A program made the position numbers and the translations under genes. DNA of 64,000 nt, taken from NCBI GenBank assembly GCA_036874045.1, contig JAZBRI010000010.1, positions 1,632,001 through 1,696,000 on the forward strand. The letters run 5' to 3'. This DNA is from Cymodocea nodosa (lineage: Eukaryota > Streptophyta > Magnoliopsida > Alismatales > Cymodoceaceae). Every line of letters begins with the position of its first letter. Position 1 is the first letter of the stretch. The notes beneath the pieces were generated by a model that was given only the letters and a program-made list of their open reading frames with translations, was not told where the DNA came from and did not search any database. Shown in pieces: positions 11,897 to 22,741 of this stretch.

Positions 11897-13717
11897 ATGA
11901 GAGAAAAGCAACTAGAAAAGGTAGAGGATGATTTATTCTTCTTTACTAGAAAGCTCATAAATTTGAATGTTAGAATACTTGATATAATGGAAACAAGAAT
12001 ACAGGTAGCTATACAAGCAGCTGTCAATAGAGAAAGAAAAATCTGGCCACATAATGAAGTTGTCCTAGAACTTATAAGAAGGAAATCTCGACTGTAGTTT
12101 ATAAGGAAGATAGCTGTAGAAGCAGCTTATCAACAATTTAAAGAATAGAGAGAGTAGGAAAAACAAAAGCAGCAGCCGGAATCATCACAGCAATAGTTAA
12201 AAGAGCAAGTTGAAATGCTAACTGCAGTAGCACAACAAGAAGGACCTTCAATTCCACCACCTAAACTGCTATAAAGGGTGGTAGTTATAGGGCCTTCTAT
12301 TGAAGAAGAGTTGAGAGAGTTTGAAGAACTGGTTTGAGTTGGGAAAAGCCAAGGAGAACTAGAAGATTTGGTAGTAGTTAAAGCACATCTAGTGTTTGAT
12401 GCACTTCACAAAAGGAGGACTACAGAAAAGTTGAAGGCCCAATACAAAGTTAAAGTTCAACAACATCAAGAAGCCACTGCCATACCTATTATAAGAGAAA
12501 CTAAGGCTGGTCATTTGAGACTAGCAACTATAGAGCAAACAGTGAAACAGGAAGAGCTAGTATTTGTGGCTCGAGGGCCTGAAGAGCCCATTCTTGTTGA
12601 CCTATTATCTGAAGAAGAAGAAGATCAAGCACAACTATTAAGAAGAAGAAAAGGAAAAGAGATAGTGCTTGAAGCTTAAGCAACAATCAAATCTAAACCT
12701 ATAATATCTACAGTAGGGCATAAAGAGCCTATTTTTGTGGATTTATTATCTGAAGAAGAATAGCATGAGCAAAGAAAAGAAGAAAAATAGGTTGAAATTA
12801 GTTTGTAGCTTGAAGAATTAAAAATTGAAGTTAGGGTAGAAAATACTATGCCCGTAACTCCATCTCAATCTGCCTCAGAATCAGAAAGAATAGTAACAAT
12901 GTAAATTGGTAGTTAGGAGGAAGAAGAAAGAGAAGAAGCTGAGCAAGAAGAAAAGAATTTGACAAATTCCTCTAAAGAGAATGAAACTCTTCAACAACTT
13001 ATGGAGAAAATTCAAGATAAAAATGTGGAAAGTTGTGTAGGCTCTCCACAATAATTTAGAGTAGAAGAGCAGGAATCTCTAGATTATTTTCAGCAGCAAT
13101 TACAACAACAAGCTCAGCAAATTGAAGAACAAGTTCAAGAACAAACCCCTCTAAAGCAACAAATCCAAATTCCTAACCTTGTAGAAGCAACTATTTTAAA
13201 TGAAATTCATTTTTAGAGTTAGGAAGCATACAAGTATCAAGAGATAAAGGGATATGATATAATATATAGTAGGCCAGTTGACTAAACTAGAATGGAGGAG
13301 ATTAGAGAATTATTTGAATTCCAGGGCCTACTACAATTTATTTTGAGAGCAAAAGGGCATGCAGTTTATGAAAGTTTAGTGCCCTACTTTTATGCAAACC
13401 TAAGGGAGGAAGAAGGAAAATTAATTTCTAATATGGAGGACATTAATATTCAGATAACACCAGAACTCCTCCATAATATTTTTGGACTAAAAAATGAAGG
13501 GATTGAAATTTTGGAAAATACAATTGCAACTGAATGGATAGAACAAGAAATCAAGTAATGTTTGACCATCAACCCTAGTGTGCCATTACTGAATAGACTA
13601 AAGTACTTAATTGGGAAAGCACACATGGTGGCAAATATTTTAGTTAAAAATGTCTATCAAAGGCATAACCATGATATAGAATTAAGTCAATTAGTCAAAT
13701 GGGCCACGTATGTAGTT
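11897..13717 (+). pseudogene. Accessory (env-position) ORF of element A with plant transposon-type domain
   Basis: One reading frame runs from 11897 to the break at 13717 with no frameshift, broken only by about sixteen stop codons. Many of these are TAG or TAA at places where Gln would fit. The N-terminal part (11897-12100) is charged and likely helical; the middle is Glu/Gln-rich. Two copies of EPI(L/F)VDLLSEEE lie at 12575-12630 and 12724-12762, with a basic RRRKGKEI between them. The conserved domain is near the end: RELFEFQGLLQF, FYANL, TPELLHNIFGLKNEG, MVANILVKNVYQ, VKWATYV. That domain resembles the 'putative plant transposon protein' family found in plant retroelements. No signal peptide or membrane segment is evident, so an envelope role is not supported. 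The C-terminus is lost at the inverted LTR; the element C copy shows what is missing. Confidence 0.75.
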
Positions 13718-14337
13718 TGTTTGGGTTGTAAAAGGTTAAATCAAAAACTTGCTTGATTTTTTTATGCCTATATTAATAACTTCTCTTAGAAGTAAACAAA
13801 CAACCTTTCACACAAATTAGATATGAAGTCCAATTTGTATTTTAAACTACAAGTGCACAGTGTATATTGTATTTGTGTGCAAGTATAGGTTGATCCCATA
13901 GAGATTGAGTAAGAATTGTGTACTATTCTGATTTTTATATTAGAGTTTATATGTGTTCAGTAAAGCACTCTGTTGAGTTACAATTAACACAACAGACTTA
14001 GTTCGTGGAGTTATAGTTAACTCAACGAACTAACCTCGTGGACTTAAGTTAATTTCATGAGCCTATTTTTCTAGTTAAATACTGTTATTTACAAAGGAAT
14101 TCGGCCAACCATTGGGCGGTTCCATAGAATGTAAATAACGTCAGTTAAGCTCTTTAATATTAGTTAATTTTAGATTTGTCATTTAACACTAATTCCTTGA
14201 AATTATGCAGATTCTTTCATTAAAGCATATAATAGTGCAATTATAACATAATGACTTAATTCTCATATGATAAGTTAAATATTATGCAATTAACCATCAT
14301 TTAACTGTTAATATTATGCACCTTTTCATTTTAAGCA
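13718..14337 (-). repeat. Internally deleted Athila-like LTR, minus orientation
   Basis: On the minus strand it starts CTTAAAATGAAAAGG-like (14337, a decayed TGTTTAGAATG) and ends CCCAAACA at 13718. The middle of the LTR, about 1.1-1.5 kb relative to full copies, is missing at about 14183. It interrupts the accessory ORF of element A directly after the codons for VKWATYV. TAGTT precedes it at 13713-13717, but the right flank does not continue the ORF, so a simple insertion with target duplication is not shown. Confidence 0.75.
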
Positions 14338-15670
14338 CTTCCCTTGTAGTTAAATTTTGCTAGTCCCTTAACAAAGTACTAAGATCTAACTAGTTGGTCT
14401 TTCTAAAGTGCTAGAACTAATTTTTCATTTTGTATCTTCAAAATACATAGATTAGATTAATATAAAGATATTCCGTATTTTTCAGTAATTTATTTTTACA
14501 TTGTTTTCTCCTCTTCATCCTGCAAATATATTTAAACATATGTAAATTACATACAAAATATACTAGCATCACATAGGTGGTAATTATATTATCATTTTTT
14601 TCTTTTCAACATCTGTTATCCTAAATTTTCTAATATGATTTCCAGAATAAATTTCAACTACATACAAATCAAAACACAATCTAACTCAATATAATTAAAA
14701 CAAGAAGAATAATGAATTATATTTTAGATAAACAACTTCAAAAGTTTAATCTAGATCATACTTCAGTAATCATAGATAACATAAAATATACTTGATTCAA
14801 AAGATTTCTGTATTTCACAAAACACTTTTATCTTTTCAAAACAATATATGCATATTTTTACTTTAAAAGTTAAATTGAAAAGCTTGAATCATACAAGAGC
14901 TTTCTAGTGTACCCATGTATCGAGCTTTCAGTCAACAATCCCATATCTGATCAGGATCTTAGGTTGACAAATTTAAAGAGTCTTTTTTTTGGTCAACAAT
15001 CCTTACATACGTATCTACTCAAGTACAAAAGGCTCATGATCAAACAAATCAATAAACTCTCAAAGTTTTTCTCTTTCTTTCGTCTTTTTCTTTTCAACAC
15101 AGTATATATACATATTTCATTAATACAGATGTAATAAAACACAAATCTCATATAATCCTACTTCTATAATTTACTAAAAACATGAATCCATATTAATAAG
15201 CTCATACTTTTTCTATAGTTTAATAAGATTTACACATAAATCATTCTACAAGTTTAATCAATCAAATTAAATGTATCCTTGATCATATGTATTTCATTTA
15301 CTCCAAAAATCAACATTTCAGCTCTTTCAGGATTTTAGATCATTTCTTGAGTTTCAGTTAAGCATTTTGATTTCTTTAAAATCGTGAAACTATTAAACTC
15401 ATAAAATTCAACAAAAACATAAGATACTATATCCAGATTTGTATTAATAGTAAAATTTGTAGCATCTTATATAAGTTCTAAATATAACATTCAAGTAGTT
15501 ACATTTCTTAAAAATGTTATAGTTTCAATTATCGAATAGTTATAGGAAATTTTGATTAGTTATAGCAAATTCATAAAAAATTTTCAATTTCCATAGAAAT
15601 TTGCAGCACAATCCTAGTTCCTTTAATTAGCAAAATTACTTGGATTTTAATCTAATTACCTCCCCCCCAT
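14338..15670 (-). repeat. Copy of the SIRE-like pol-to-ORF3 spacer, minus orientation
   Basis: There are no genes here. The reverse complement of about 14700-15450 matches the non-coding spacer of element K, which is split by S1: 38290-38430 joined to 42776-43200. Matching words include TTGTACTTGAGTAGATA, GAAAGCTCTTGTATGATTCAAGCTTTTCAA and TTGATTAAACTTGTAGAAT. At 15661-15668 there is a C-run (a G-run on the minus strand) of uncertain meaning. The left boundary abuts the LTR at 14337. Confidence 0.7.
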
Positions 15671-16162
15671 ACCTACAGTTTACATTGTCCTAAATGAAAA
15701 AGATTTTACAGTAAATATAGTAAATGTTAGTAGGCATGAATATTGTTTTGTTGACTTAACTCAACGAACTTAATTCGTTGAGTTAATGAATAATTCCACG
15801 AACTATGTTTGAATGTAAATTCAGAATTAGTAATCAATTACATACCTTATTCTTTTGTATCTTCTTCAATATCTTTCGACATTTGGTTCTAAAAAACTTT
15901 TCATTCACAAATAAAAGTAGAATATATAACAAAACATAAATTGTTAAATCGGTGCCTTGTGTGGAACCCAAGCTCCTATGCCTATGATGGCTCACAAGCA
16001 AGCTAGTTGGTTTTCCAAAATAGATACCAACAAATTGGATTGATATTTTGTTTTTCTTTTCTTTTTTTATAAAATAAAACAAAAACTAAAAATTTTCTTT
16101 CTTCTTTTTTTTCTAAGAATAAATGCAGAGTACACACAATATTAAAAGTACAAAATCATAAT
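15671..16162. other. Gene-free stretch with palindromic repeat
   Basis: At 15749-15810 there is a near-perfect palindrome built from TTAACTCAACGAACTTAA and its inverse. The rest is T-rich. A short minus-strand open frame (15834-16082) shows no family resemblance and I treat it as chance. Confidence 0.5.
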
Positions 16163-17301
16163 TTAAGAACATGATTGAAAAGTTGTAACAAATGGAATAA
16201 ACGTGTCAGTCCAAGCAAACTTTTTAGGCAAAATTCTTCTTGTTATTAATTCTATTTTAATGCAGTCTGCTCTCTTTTTTAACTTGTAAACTTGTAGTAT
16301 GTTATCAATACTAAATATAAGTGTATTACCATTAATAAATTGAAATGCAGAAAGGGATCCTTTTTTGTTCCAAGATAATGTAGTTGTTTCTATTTCTACA
16401 TATATTTCAATATATTCCTCTTCCCACTTCCATTCATTTAGGTCTTTCATAATCCATACTTGAAATTTCATCTATTCATCCCACCATCTTATTAGACATA
16501 AAGTAGGATCATCATGTTCATTATACCACACTTCTATTTGAATTTTATCATGTTCTATAGATGGTGGTTTAGCTATATCACTAGGTATAGGAAATATTTC
16601 TATAAAGTCATCATTATAACTATCTATGCTTACTATGTATAAATCAAATCTAATGCAATTGATATATTTGTGACTAAATATATATATCCATCAAGTATGA
16701 CATGTATGTTGTTAATTAATGATTTCTGTCTTAGATATATCATAGTATTTTCAGTCCAAGATCTATTTAGAAAATTATATACACTTAAGCATAAATCCTC
16801 ATCCCAATTTCTAGTTGGTCTCTAGTAATACAATTTTTTAGGAATGGTTGAATTTTTATTAGAAAATGTTAAAGCTGACCCACAATTTTCAATTGGTACT
16901 TCAAATCTATTAGGCCTTCCTATATTCCATTCTTCTCTAGTGATAGGATTTCTAATCAAAATATCAGGTAACAAAATTGCATACCTTGGTTTGGTTCTGT
17001 AAATAATTAATCTTTCATCTATCCCCATAATATGATCTATTCCTTCTAATGTATTGGGTGAAATTCTAGTAGTTTCTTCCATATTCAAATATTCATAGCT
17101 AATTGAACTATGATTAAATGACTTCCATAAAAGTCTATCTCTAATATTAGTCATTTTTACAGCTTGTAGTCCATGAAAATACTTTTATCTAACACATTCT
17201 TTAATTTCTTTTGACACACAACACAATCTACACAGATCTTTAATTGATAAGTTACTCAATACTTCCCTTAGTGCATCTAGTGGTAATTTTATCAATTCCA
17301 T
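16163..17301 (-). pseudogene. F-box / F-box-associated (FBA) protein pseudogene
   Basis: F-box proteins are substrate-recognition subunits of SCF ubiquitin ligases. The minus-strand frame starts with ATG at 17301 and opens with an F-box (MELIKLPLDALREVLSNLS, then IKDLCRLCCVSKEIKECVR). One in-frame stop near 17185 follows. The same frame continues to 16822 with the central FBA pattern (GIDHIMGIDERLIIY, ILIRNPITREEWNIGRPNRF). After a stop and a frameshift, the last segment (16471-16163) resembles the end of an FBA domain (KFQVWIMKDLNEWKW, FIPFVTTFQSC). The span of about 380 codons suits a complete plant F-box/FBA protein. It lies 240 bp downstream of a same-strand Athila-type gag and is flanked on both sides by the AACTCAACGAAC palindrome. 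This suggests capture by a retroelement, or a host gene caught between insertions. Confidence 0.75.
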
Positions 17302-17539
17302 CTATTGTGATTCTATATAACATAAACAAAATTTAGCAGAAATAAAATTAACATAGCTACTTACACACCCTCGTGGAGTTAGGTCAAAACTCAACAAACT
17401 AAGTTCGTTGAGTTAAGTAATAACTCTACGATATTACTAACTACAATTAAACTTACATTTTTTTTTCTTTTTATATTTTTCTACTTACTATATTATACAT
17501 AGTTGCTTTAGTTATACTAGTTCATTCAGTTTCCCTTCT
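17302..17539. other. Interval between gag and F-box pseudogene
   Basis: It holds an AACTCAACGAAC-type inverted pair (17365-17432) and a T-rich tract (17458-17485). No gene is visible. Confidence 0.5.
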
Positions 17540-18866
17540 AAAGGAGGTATCAATTTCATTAACAGTTCTATTGATAAGGTTAGGCACTACTTGCATTGGC
17601 AATCCTCCAATAGGTCTAACTTCTATTGATTCCTTCTATCTAGGGGGTATATTTCTATACATATTATGATTCTGAAGCATTTCCAAATACATGATCTAGG
17701 CGATTGTTTAGTTGTTGAATTATCTTTTCTAACTTCTCTATTTTAGATCCTTATTCAATTAATGATTCGTAACTTATATTTTTGTCATTTATATTTTCTT
17801 CTCCCTGGAAATTGTTATTTCTCCAAGATAGGTTTAGGTGATTTCTCCAATTAGGGTTATAAGAATTTCCAAAGTTATCTTTTTGGTTTCTAGCATAAAT
17901 AATATCTAAGTCATTAATGTTTGCATTCTTTTCTGCTAGCTTTTGATTTAATGATAACTCCTCAATTTTCTTTGTTAACTTAGTTAATTTAACTTCAAGT
18001 ATAGTGCTTGAATCTATTTCATGCATTTCCTTTGGCAATATTCTTTTATTTGTAATAGCTTTAGCTGAGTTTTCCCATTGTGCAGTTCTTTTTGCAAAGT
18101 TTTCTAAGCATGCCCATGTTTCTTCACTACATAGTTTTAAAAATCCATTATAACAAGTAGATTCTAATAAAGATTTAGTTGAAACATCTCTACCTTTATA
18201 AATTATACCTATTAATTGTGCTTTACTCATTACATGATGTGGACATTGAGTTAGTAAATCTTTAAATCTTTCAAAATATTTCCAAAATGATTCTCCCTGT
18301 TTTTAGCTATACATTAATATTTCCTTTTTCTTTTTAATCATTTAATGTGTTGGATAATATTTTTCTAGAAAAATAGAGCAAAATTCAGTCAATGTAGAAA
18401 TTGAATCAGGCGACAGAGTATATAACCATCTCTTTGCTGTGTCTTTTAAAGGAAAAAAGATATATCTAAGTTGAATAGCATCAATACTCATGTTCGGCAT
18501 TTTCATCATTTGACAAATTTTGTTAAATTCTCTAAGAAAATAATAGGCATATTCTCTTTCTAATCCATGAAAGTGTGGCAATTGACTAATATAATTAGAT
18601 TTCAATTTAAATCTATCTCCCTCAAAGTTTGGCAATCGAATACATGAAGGTTCATCAACTAATTCAGAATACAGAATTTCCCCTAATGGTTTTTCAACTA
18701 GAGCAACCATATCTTCGTTCTCCTTTAAAGAAAGGTTAGCTACACCCATAAGGATTTCGTTAAAGTCTAATTCAGAAAATATTTTAGTATGCCTCTATGT
18801 TGAATAATTCTGTGTAGGTGTTCTTACTAATCGTTTAGTGCTAGGAGAATGAGTCCATGTACTCAT
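17540..18866 (-). pseudogene. gag: Athila-type gag (element B), no pol attached
   Basis: Gag forms the virus-like particle core. The frame starts with ATG at 18866 (MSTWTHSPSTKRL), carries a stop near 18800, and then holds a clear Retrotrans_gag capsid block at 18749-18342 (LPNFEGDRFKLKSN, FHGLEREYAYYFLREF, LRYIFFPLKDTAKRWL, FLEKYYPTH). After a short interrupted part (KQGESFWKYFERFKDLL, PHH) the frame resumes at 18230-17751 with a region that in Athila follows capsid (AQLIGIIYKG, SLLESTCYNGF) and an Asn-rich tail. The C-terminal 200 bp are badly decayed (RPIGGLPM near 17600). No CCHC knuckle is seen. No protease or RT follows; instead the F-box pseudogene is next on the same strand. Confidence 0.85.
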
Positions 18867-19906
18867 AAACTCTTAACATAAAATAAAATAGTAGAAGATT
18901 AATTACATACTAGTCTGATGCTTTATTCTCAGTAAATAGTTGTTGATGGATGAAGTTGAATCAATTGCTTCTCCTTCTAGTTCCCCAACAAATTTTCTTT
19001 TCTCTCCTTAAGTGTTGGTAACTCGAAAATAACATTTTGTTCTATATTTATAATGCACATCCGTAAGGCAAATGAATCTTGTTGCAAGAACGTGTCTTGT
19101 AATGTGCAGTATGGTTCCTATTTTATGGACATGTGCTCTACTTCTAATTTCAAATTTCAGTAACCGCTAAACCTATGAAGTTTCGTTCATAGCTAAAAGA
19201 ATAATTGTTCAACTTAATCCACAAACTAACCTTGTTGAGTTATAGATAACTCAAAGGACTAGCCTCGACTACTGTTTCTAACTCAACGAACTAATCTCGT
19301 TAAGTTACATCTAACTCAACGGACTAGCTTCGTCACCCATTTGCTAACTCCATGGACTAATTTCATTGAGTTACAGCTAACTTAATGGAGTGACCTTATA
19401 TTTTATTATTGACCTTGTGGAGTTAAGGTTTACTCAACGGACTTACTTCATTAAGTTAACACTTGGCAAATTTTTCTAAAACTTACTCTCATATTAATTT
19501 CTATATTTTTTTTTCTCTGCATTTTATCAACTTAAATAAAGTTAAATACATTTCATTAATGTAGTGTTCCAATTTAAACTCCTTTAAATCTGATCATTAT
19601 ATGCATTTTTAACTTATAGTTCATTTCCTATTATGTAGAATTTACAGTTTACTTTTCAATATGCAAATATATTCAGACATTATCCAATCATCGTGCATTT
19701 AACCATGTCATTAATAAAATTGTAAAACTTTTAAAAACAATCTTGCAAATCTTTAAACAACCATATAATATTCAATTCAGCTTAAAATCATTCATTCACA
19801 AACATTAATTCAGCAATATCTTACTGTTCAAACATTCATATAAATAAATAGTTTATATTTTCATACAATCAGATATTTTTAAGTACAAATAGACAAACAA
19901 TACATT
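18867..19906 (-). other. Leader / LTR-like region upstream of element B gag
   Basis: This non-coding region is homologous in opposite orientation to 48560-49223, which also leads into the same gag start. Shared words include the segment around 19060-19145 (GGAACCATACTGCACATTACAAGACAC on the minus strand, compare 48966-48992) and GAACTAGAAGGAG (18980, 49106). It contains the densest block of AACTCAACGAAC-type repeats (19205-19460). A TGTTGGGGAAC near 18990 may be a relic primer site. The LTR boundaries cannot be fixed. 19470-19906 is AT-rich and featureless. Confidence 0.5.
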
Positions 19907-22046
19907 TTAATCTTTCTTCCTAAGTTCATCTACTTCCTTCTAGAGCTTTTCTAATTGTTGTTCTAACTGGTTTATACATTCTATAGCTCTTGTAAAATCT
20001 CTAGAAGGTCTAGCTATAGAAATAGTAGTTGCAGCATTATAATTTCTATATTCCTTCACTGAAATGGCTCAAGATCTTATCCTCTTGGATGTCCATTTCG
20101 TGAAGTCAATATTGTCCAGCATTAGTAGTGGAATCAGATCTCTATAGAATAATTTTTTTTGTGCTGCTCTCAACTTGGAGATAAAAACTGCAGATCAGTT
20201 TACTTGAATCTTATTCACAATTGCATATGTCGCCCATTTAACAAACTAACTTAATTCAATATCATGTCCTTGTCATTGGTAGACATTTTTAATCAAAATG
20301 TTAGCTACCATGTGTGCTTTACCATTTAAGTACTTCAATATGTTTAATAATGGCACACCAGGATTGATAGCTAAATAGTCTTTTATTTCCTATTCTGTCC
20401 ACTCGACTATAGTTATGCTCTCCAGAATTTCTTTCCCTTCATTCCTTAGTCCAAAAATATTATGGAGAAGCTCTGGTGTTATTAGTACATCAGCTTGCTC
20501 CATGCTGGAAATTAATCATCTTTCTCCTCTCAAATTGGCATAAAAACAGAAAACTAGATTTTCATATACTGCATGCCCTTTCTACTGAGAAATAAATGTC
20601 AATAGACCCTAGAACTCAAATAAGTCCTTAATTTCCTACATGCCATCCCAGTTTACTAGTCTATTGTATATAATATCATAACCCCTAATCTCTTTATATT
20701 TAGTCATTGCTTCTTGACTCCAAAAATATACTTCATTCAGAACTTGCTGTTGGGAAGGGTGAGGAATTTGAATTTGTTGCTTTAGAGGGGTTTGTTCTTG
20801 AATTTCTTTTTTCAAATGCTGAACTTGTGTTTGTTGGAAATGATCTAGAGATTCTTGTATTTTTGTTTCTACTTCTGTCTATGGTGGAGAGCTAGCAGAA
20901 CTCTCCACTCTTTTTTTTTGTACTCTCTCAATAATTTGCTGAAGAGTCTCTCCCTCTTCAATGGAATCTGTTGAGTCATTTCCTTTTTGTTCCATATGTT
21001 CTTGTTCAGCTTCTTCTGTTTCTTCTTCCTCCTAACTACCAATCAGCATTGTCACTATTCTTTATGATTCTATGGTAGATTGGGATGGAGTCATGGGCAA
21101 ATCAGCTTCTACCCTACTTGTTTCTTTTATTTGTATAGGCTATAGACTAATTTTAGCTTGTTTTTCTTCTTTCCTTTGCTCTTGCTGTTGCTACTCCTGC
21201 TCCTCCTTAGATTCAGATAGTAGATTAACAAAAATGGGCTCTTTAGGCCCTATTGATAGTATAGGCTCAAGTTTAATTTCTACTTGAGCTTCAGACACTA
21301 TCTCTTTTCCTTTTCTTCTTCTAAATAACTATGTCTGTTCTTCCTCTTCCTCTTCTTCTAACTCTAAGTCAACAAAAATGGGCTCTATAGGCCCTCGAGC
21401 CATAGGTACTAGCTCTTCCTATTTCACTATTTCTATAATTACTAGTCTTGAAGGACCAACTTCAGTTTCTTTTGTAGCTAGTGATCTAGCTGCTTTAGAA
21501 AGCTATTCTACTTTAATTTTATACCGGACTCTCAACTTTTCTTCAGCCCACTTTTTCTTTATGGAATCATACAAAATATGTGCCTTGGCCATAGCCATTT
21601 CTTCATTATCTCCTTAGTCTTTTACTGCTTTGACCAAGCTAGCAAACTCTTTGTCTTCTTTTTCAGTTCTCGGCCAAGCAAATGTTACTCGTGGTAATGG
21701 TTCTATTGGTGGAACTAAAGGTCCTACTTGTTCTGCTACTACAGCTGACATTTCTACTATAGGTTCTTCAACTACTTTCTTTTGTTGCTCCCTGATTTCC
21801 CACTAGGCATGTCCAATAATATGTCTTACAAACCACAATCATGACTTGCACTAGGTTAACTCTAGGGCAACCTCATTATTTGGTCTAATTCTTCTTTCTC
21901 TATTTACAGCCACTTTTGTTGCTACTTTGATTCTTGTTTCTACTATTTGAGATATTCTAATATCTAAATCAACCAAAACTTTTCTCCAATAGAAAATATT
22001 AGATTCTACCTTTTCTAGTTCTTTCTCCCGTGTCGTGTTCTTGATC
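19907..22046 (-). pseudogene. Accessory ORF of element C, full-length copy
   Basis: This is the minus-strand counterpart of 11897-13717 and it extends further. In order it has an N-terminal helical part (REKELEKVES..., RIKVATKVAVNRERRI), Glu/Gln-rich low complexity, two EPIFVDL-acidic motifs (21393-21340 and 21255-21206), a basic patch RRRKGKEIV (about 21325-21300), KKEIQEQTPLKQQIQIP, then the conserved domain (DLFEFQGLLTF near 20600; LITPELLHNIFGLRNEG near 20490-20440; LNGKAHMVANILIKNVYQ; FVKWATYAIVNKIQVN near 20240). The C-terminus is a short coiled coil (CINQLEQQLEKL) ending at TAA 19909-19907. Stops are scattered but the frame is largely kept over about 710 codons. The start codon cannot be fixed. 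Function is unknown; the motifs hint at a nuclear protein. Confidence 0.75.
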
Positions 22047-22741
22047 TTTTATCACGTATGCCATTCCTTTGACTCATTGGGAAATCTTGTAGTGTCAACT
22101 GCTTCTCAGAATTCTAGTGTCATCTTGTATCTTCGTGGCGTTATGGAATGGAACAGAATTGCTCTGCCTCTACTATTCTATGTTCTAAATGATTTTTGCA
22201 GATAATGCCCCCAAATCCTAAGTTTTATATAAATAAACCCTAAGTTTTTGGTGGGTAATCAGGTCATTTTCTCGTGTAAACTCTCACTTCTTACATATAC
22301 TACTCCGTGGAGTTATGGTTAACTCCATGGACTAAGTCCGTAAACTAAACTACAGTACTCCATTGAGTTATAGTTAACTTAATGGAGTAAGTTTGTTAAC
22401 TTATCCAAGACTCAATGGAGTAAGTTCGTTGAGTTAAGCGTAACTTAACGGACCTCCCGTAAAGTTATAACTAATAAAAATACTTATAATAATAATTTTT
22501 AATTTGGTCAAGACCAAAGAATTTCTGATTTAGTCGACTCTTAATTTTTTCAACACTTTAGCATTTTGGTCAAACCATTATATTTCCTCAGTTGAACCAA
22601 AATTAAATATATTTTTTTCTTTTTTCTACTGGTTGAACTGATACCATGGTTCGTTAAAATCAACATTTTTACTTAATATAATATATATATTTTTATGTTT
22701 TTATGTTTCTGTCAAACTGATAGATCCTTTTGGTGTGATCA
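22047..22741 (-). other. Spacer between integrase and accessory ORF of element C, left part
   Basis: It is homologous to the element A spacer in reverse. AACTCAACGGAC-type palindromes lie at 22300-22460 and degenerate TTCAGTCAAACC-like words at 22500-22735. GATCA at 22737-22741 is the decayed left target copy of the solo LTR that follows. Confidence 0.6.

Larger units (their letters stand above)
4103..13717 (+). mobile_element. Element A: 3'-truncated Athila-like Ty3/gypsy retrotransposon
   Basis: The order is 5' LTR (4103-6241), primer site (6249-6266), gag remnant and protease (6459-8247), RT/RNase H (8252-9717), integrase (9721-11001), repeat-rich spacer, and accessory ORF (11897-13717). 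The element stops where an inverted LTR begins at 13718, so its own polypurine tract and 3' LTR are missing. Element C on the minus strand has the same order and the same spacer-ORF junction, so the accessory ORF belongs to the family and is not a chance neighbour. All coding parts carry stops or frameshifts. Confidence 0.85.

Noticed and set aside
11897..13717. True envelope protein for the accessory ORF
   Set aside because: No signal peptide, no hydrophobic transmembrane segment and no cysteine-rich ectodomain are visible in any copy.
15661..15668. Seven-C run as the polypurine tract of element B
   Set aside because: The text after it on the minus strand does not start TG as an LTR should, and the region beyond matches a copia spacer; left as uncertain.
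20707..21617. Open frames on the plus strand (for example 20707-20895, 21072-21287, 21378-21617)
   Set aside because: They are antisense to the accessory ORF of element C, whose minus-strand frame aligns with element A codon by codon.
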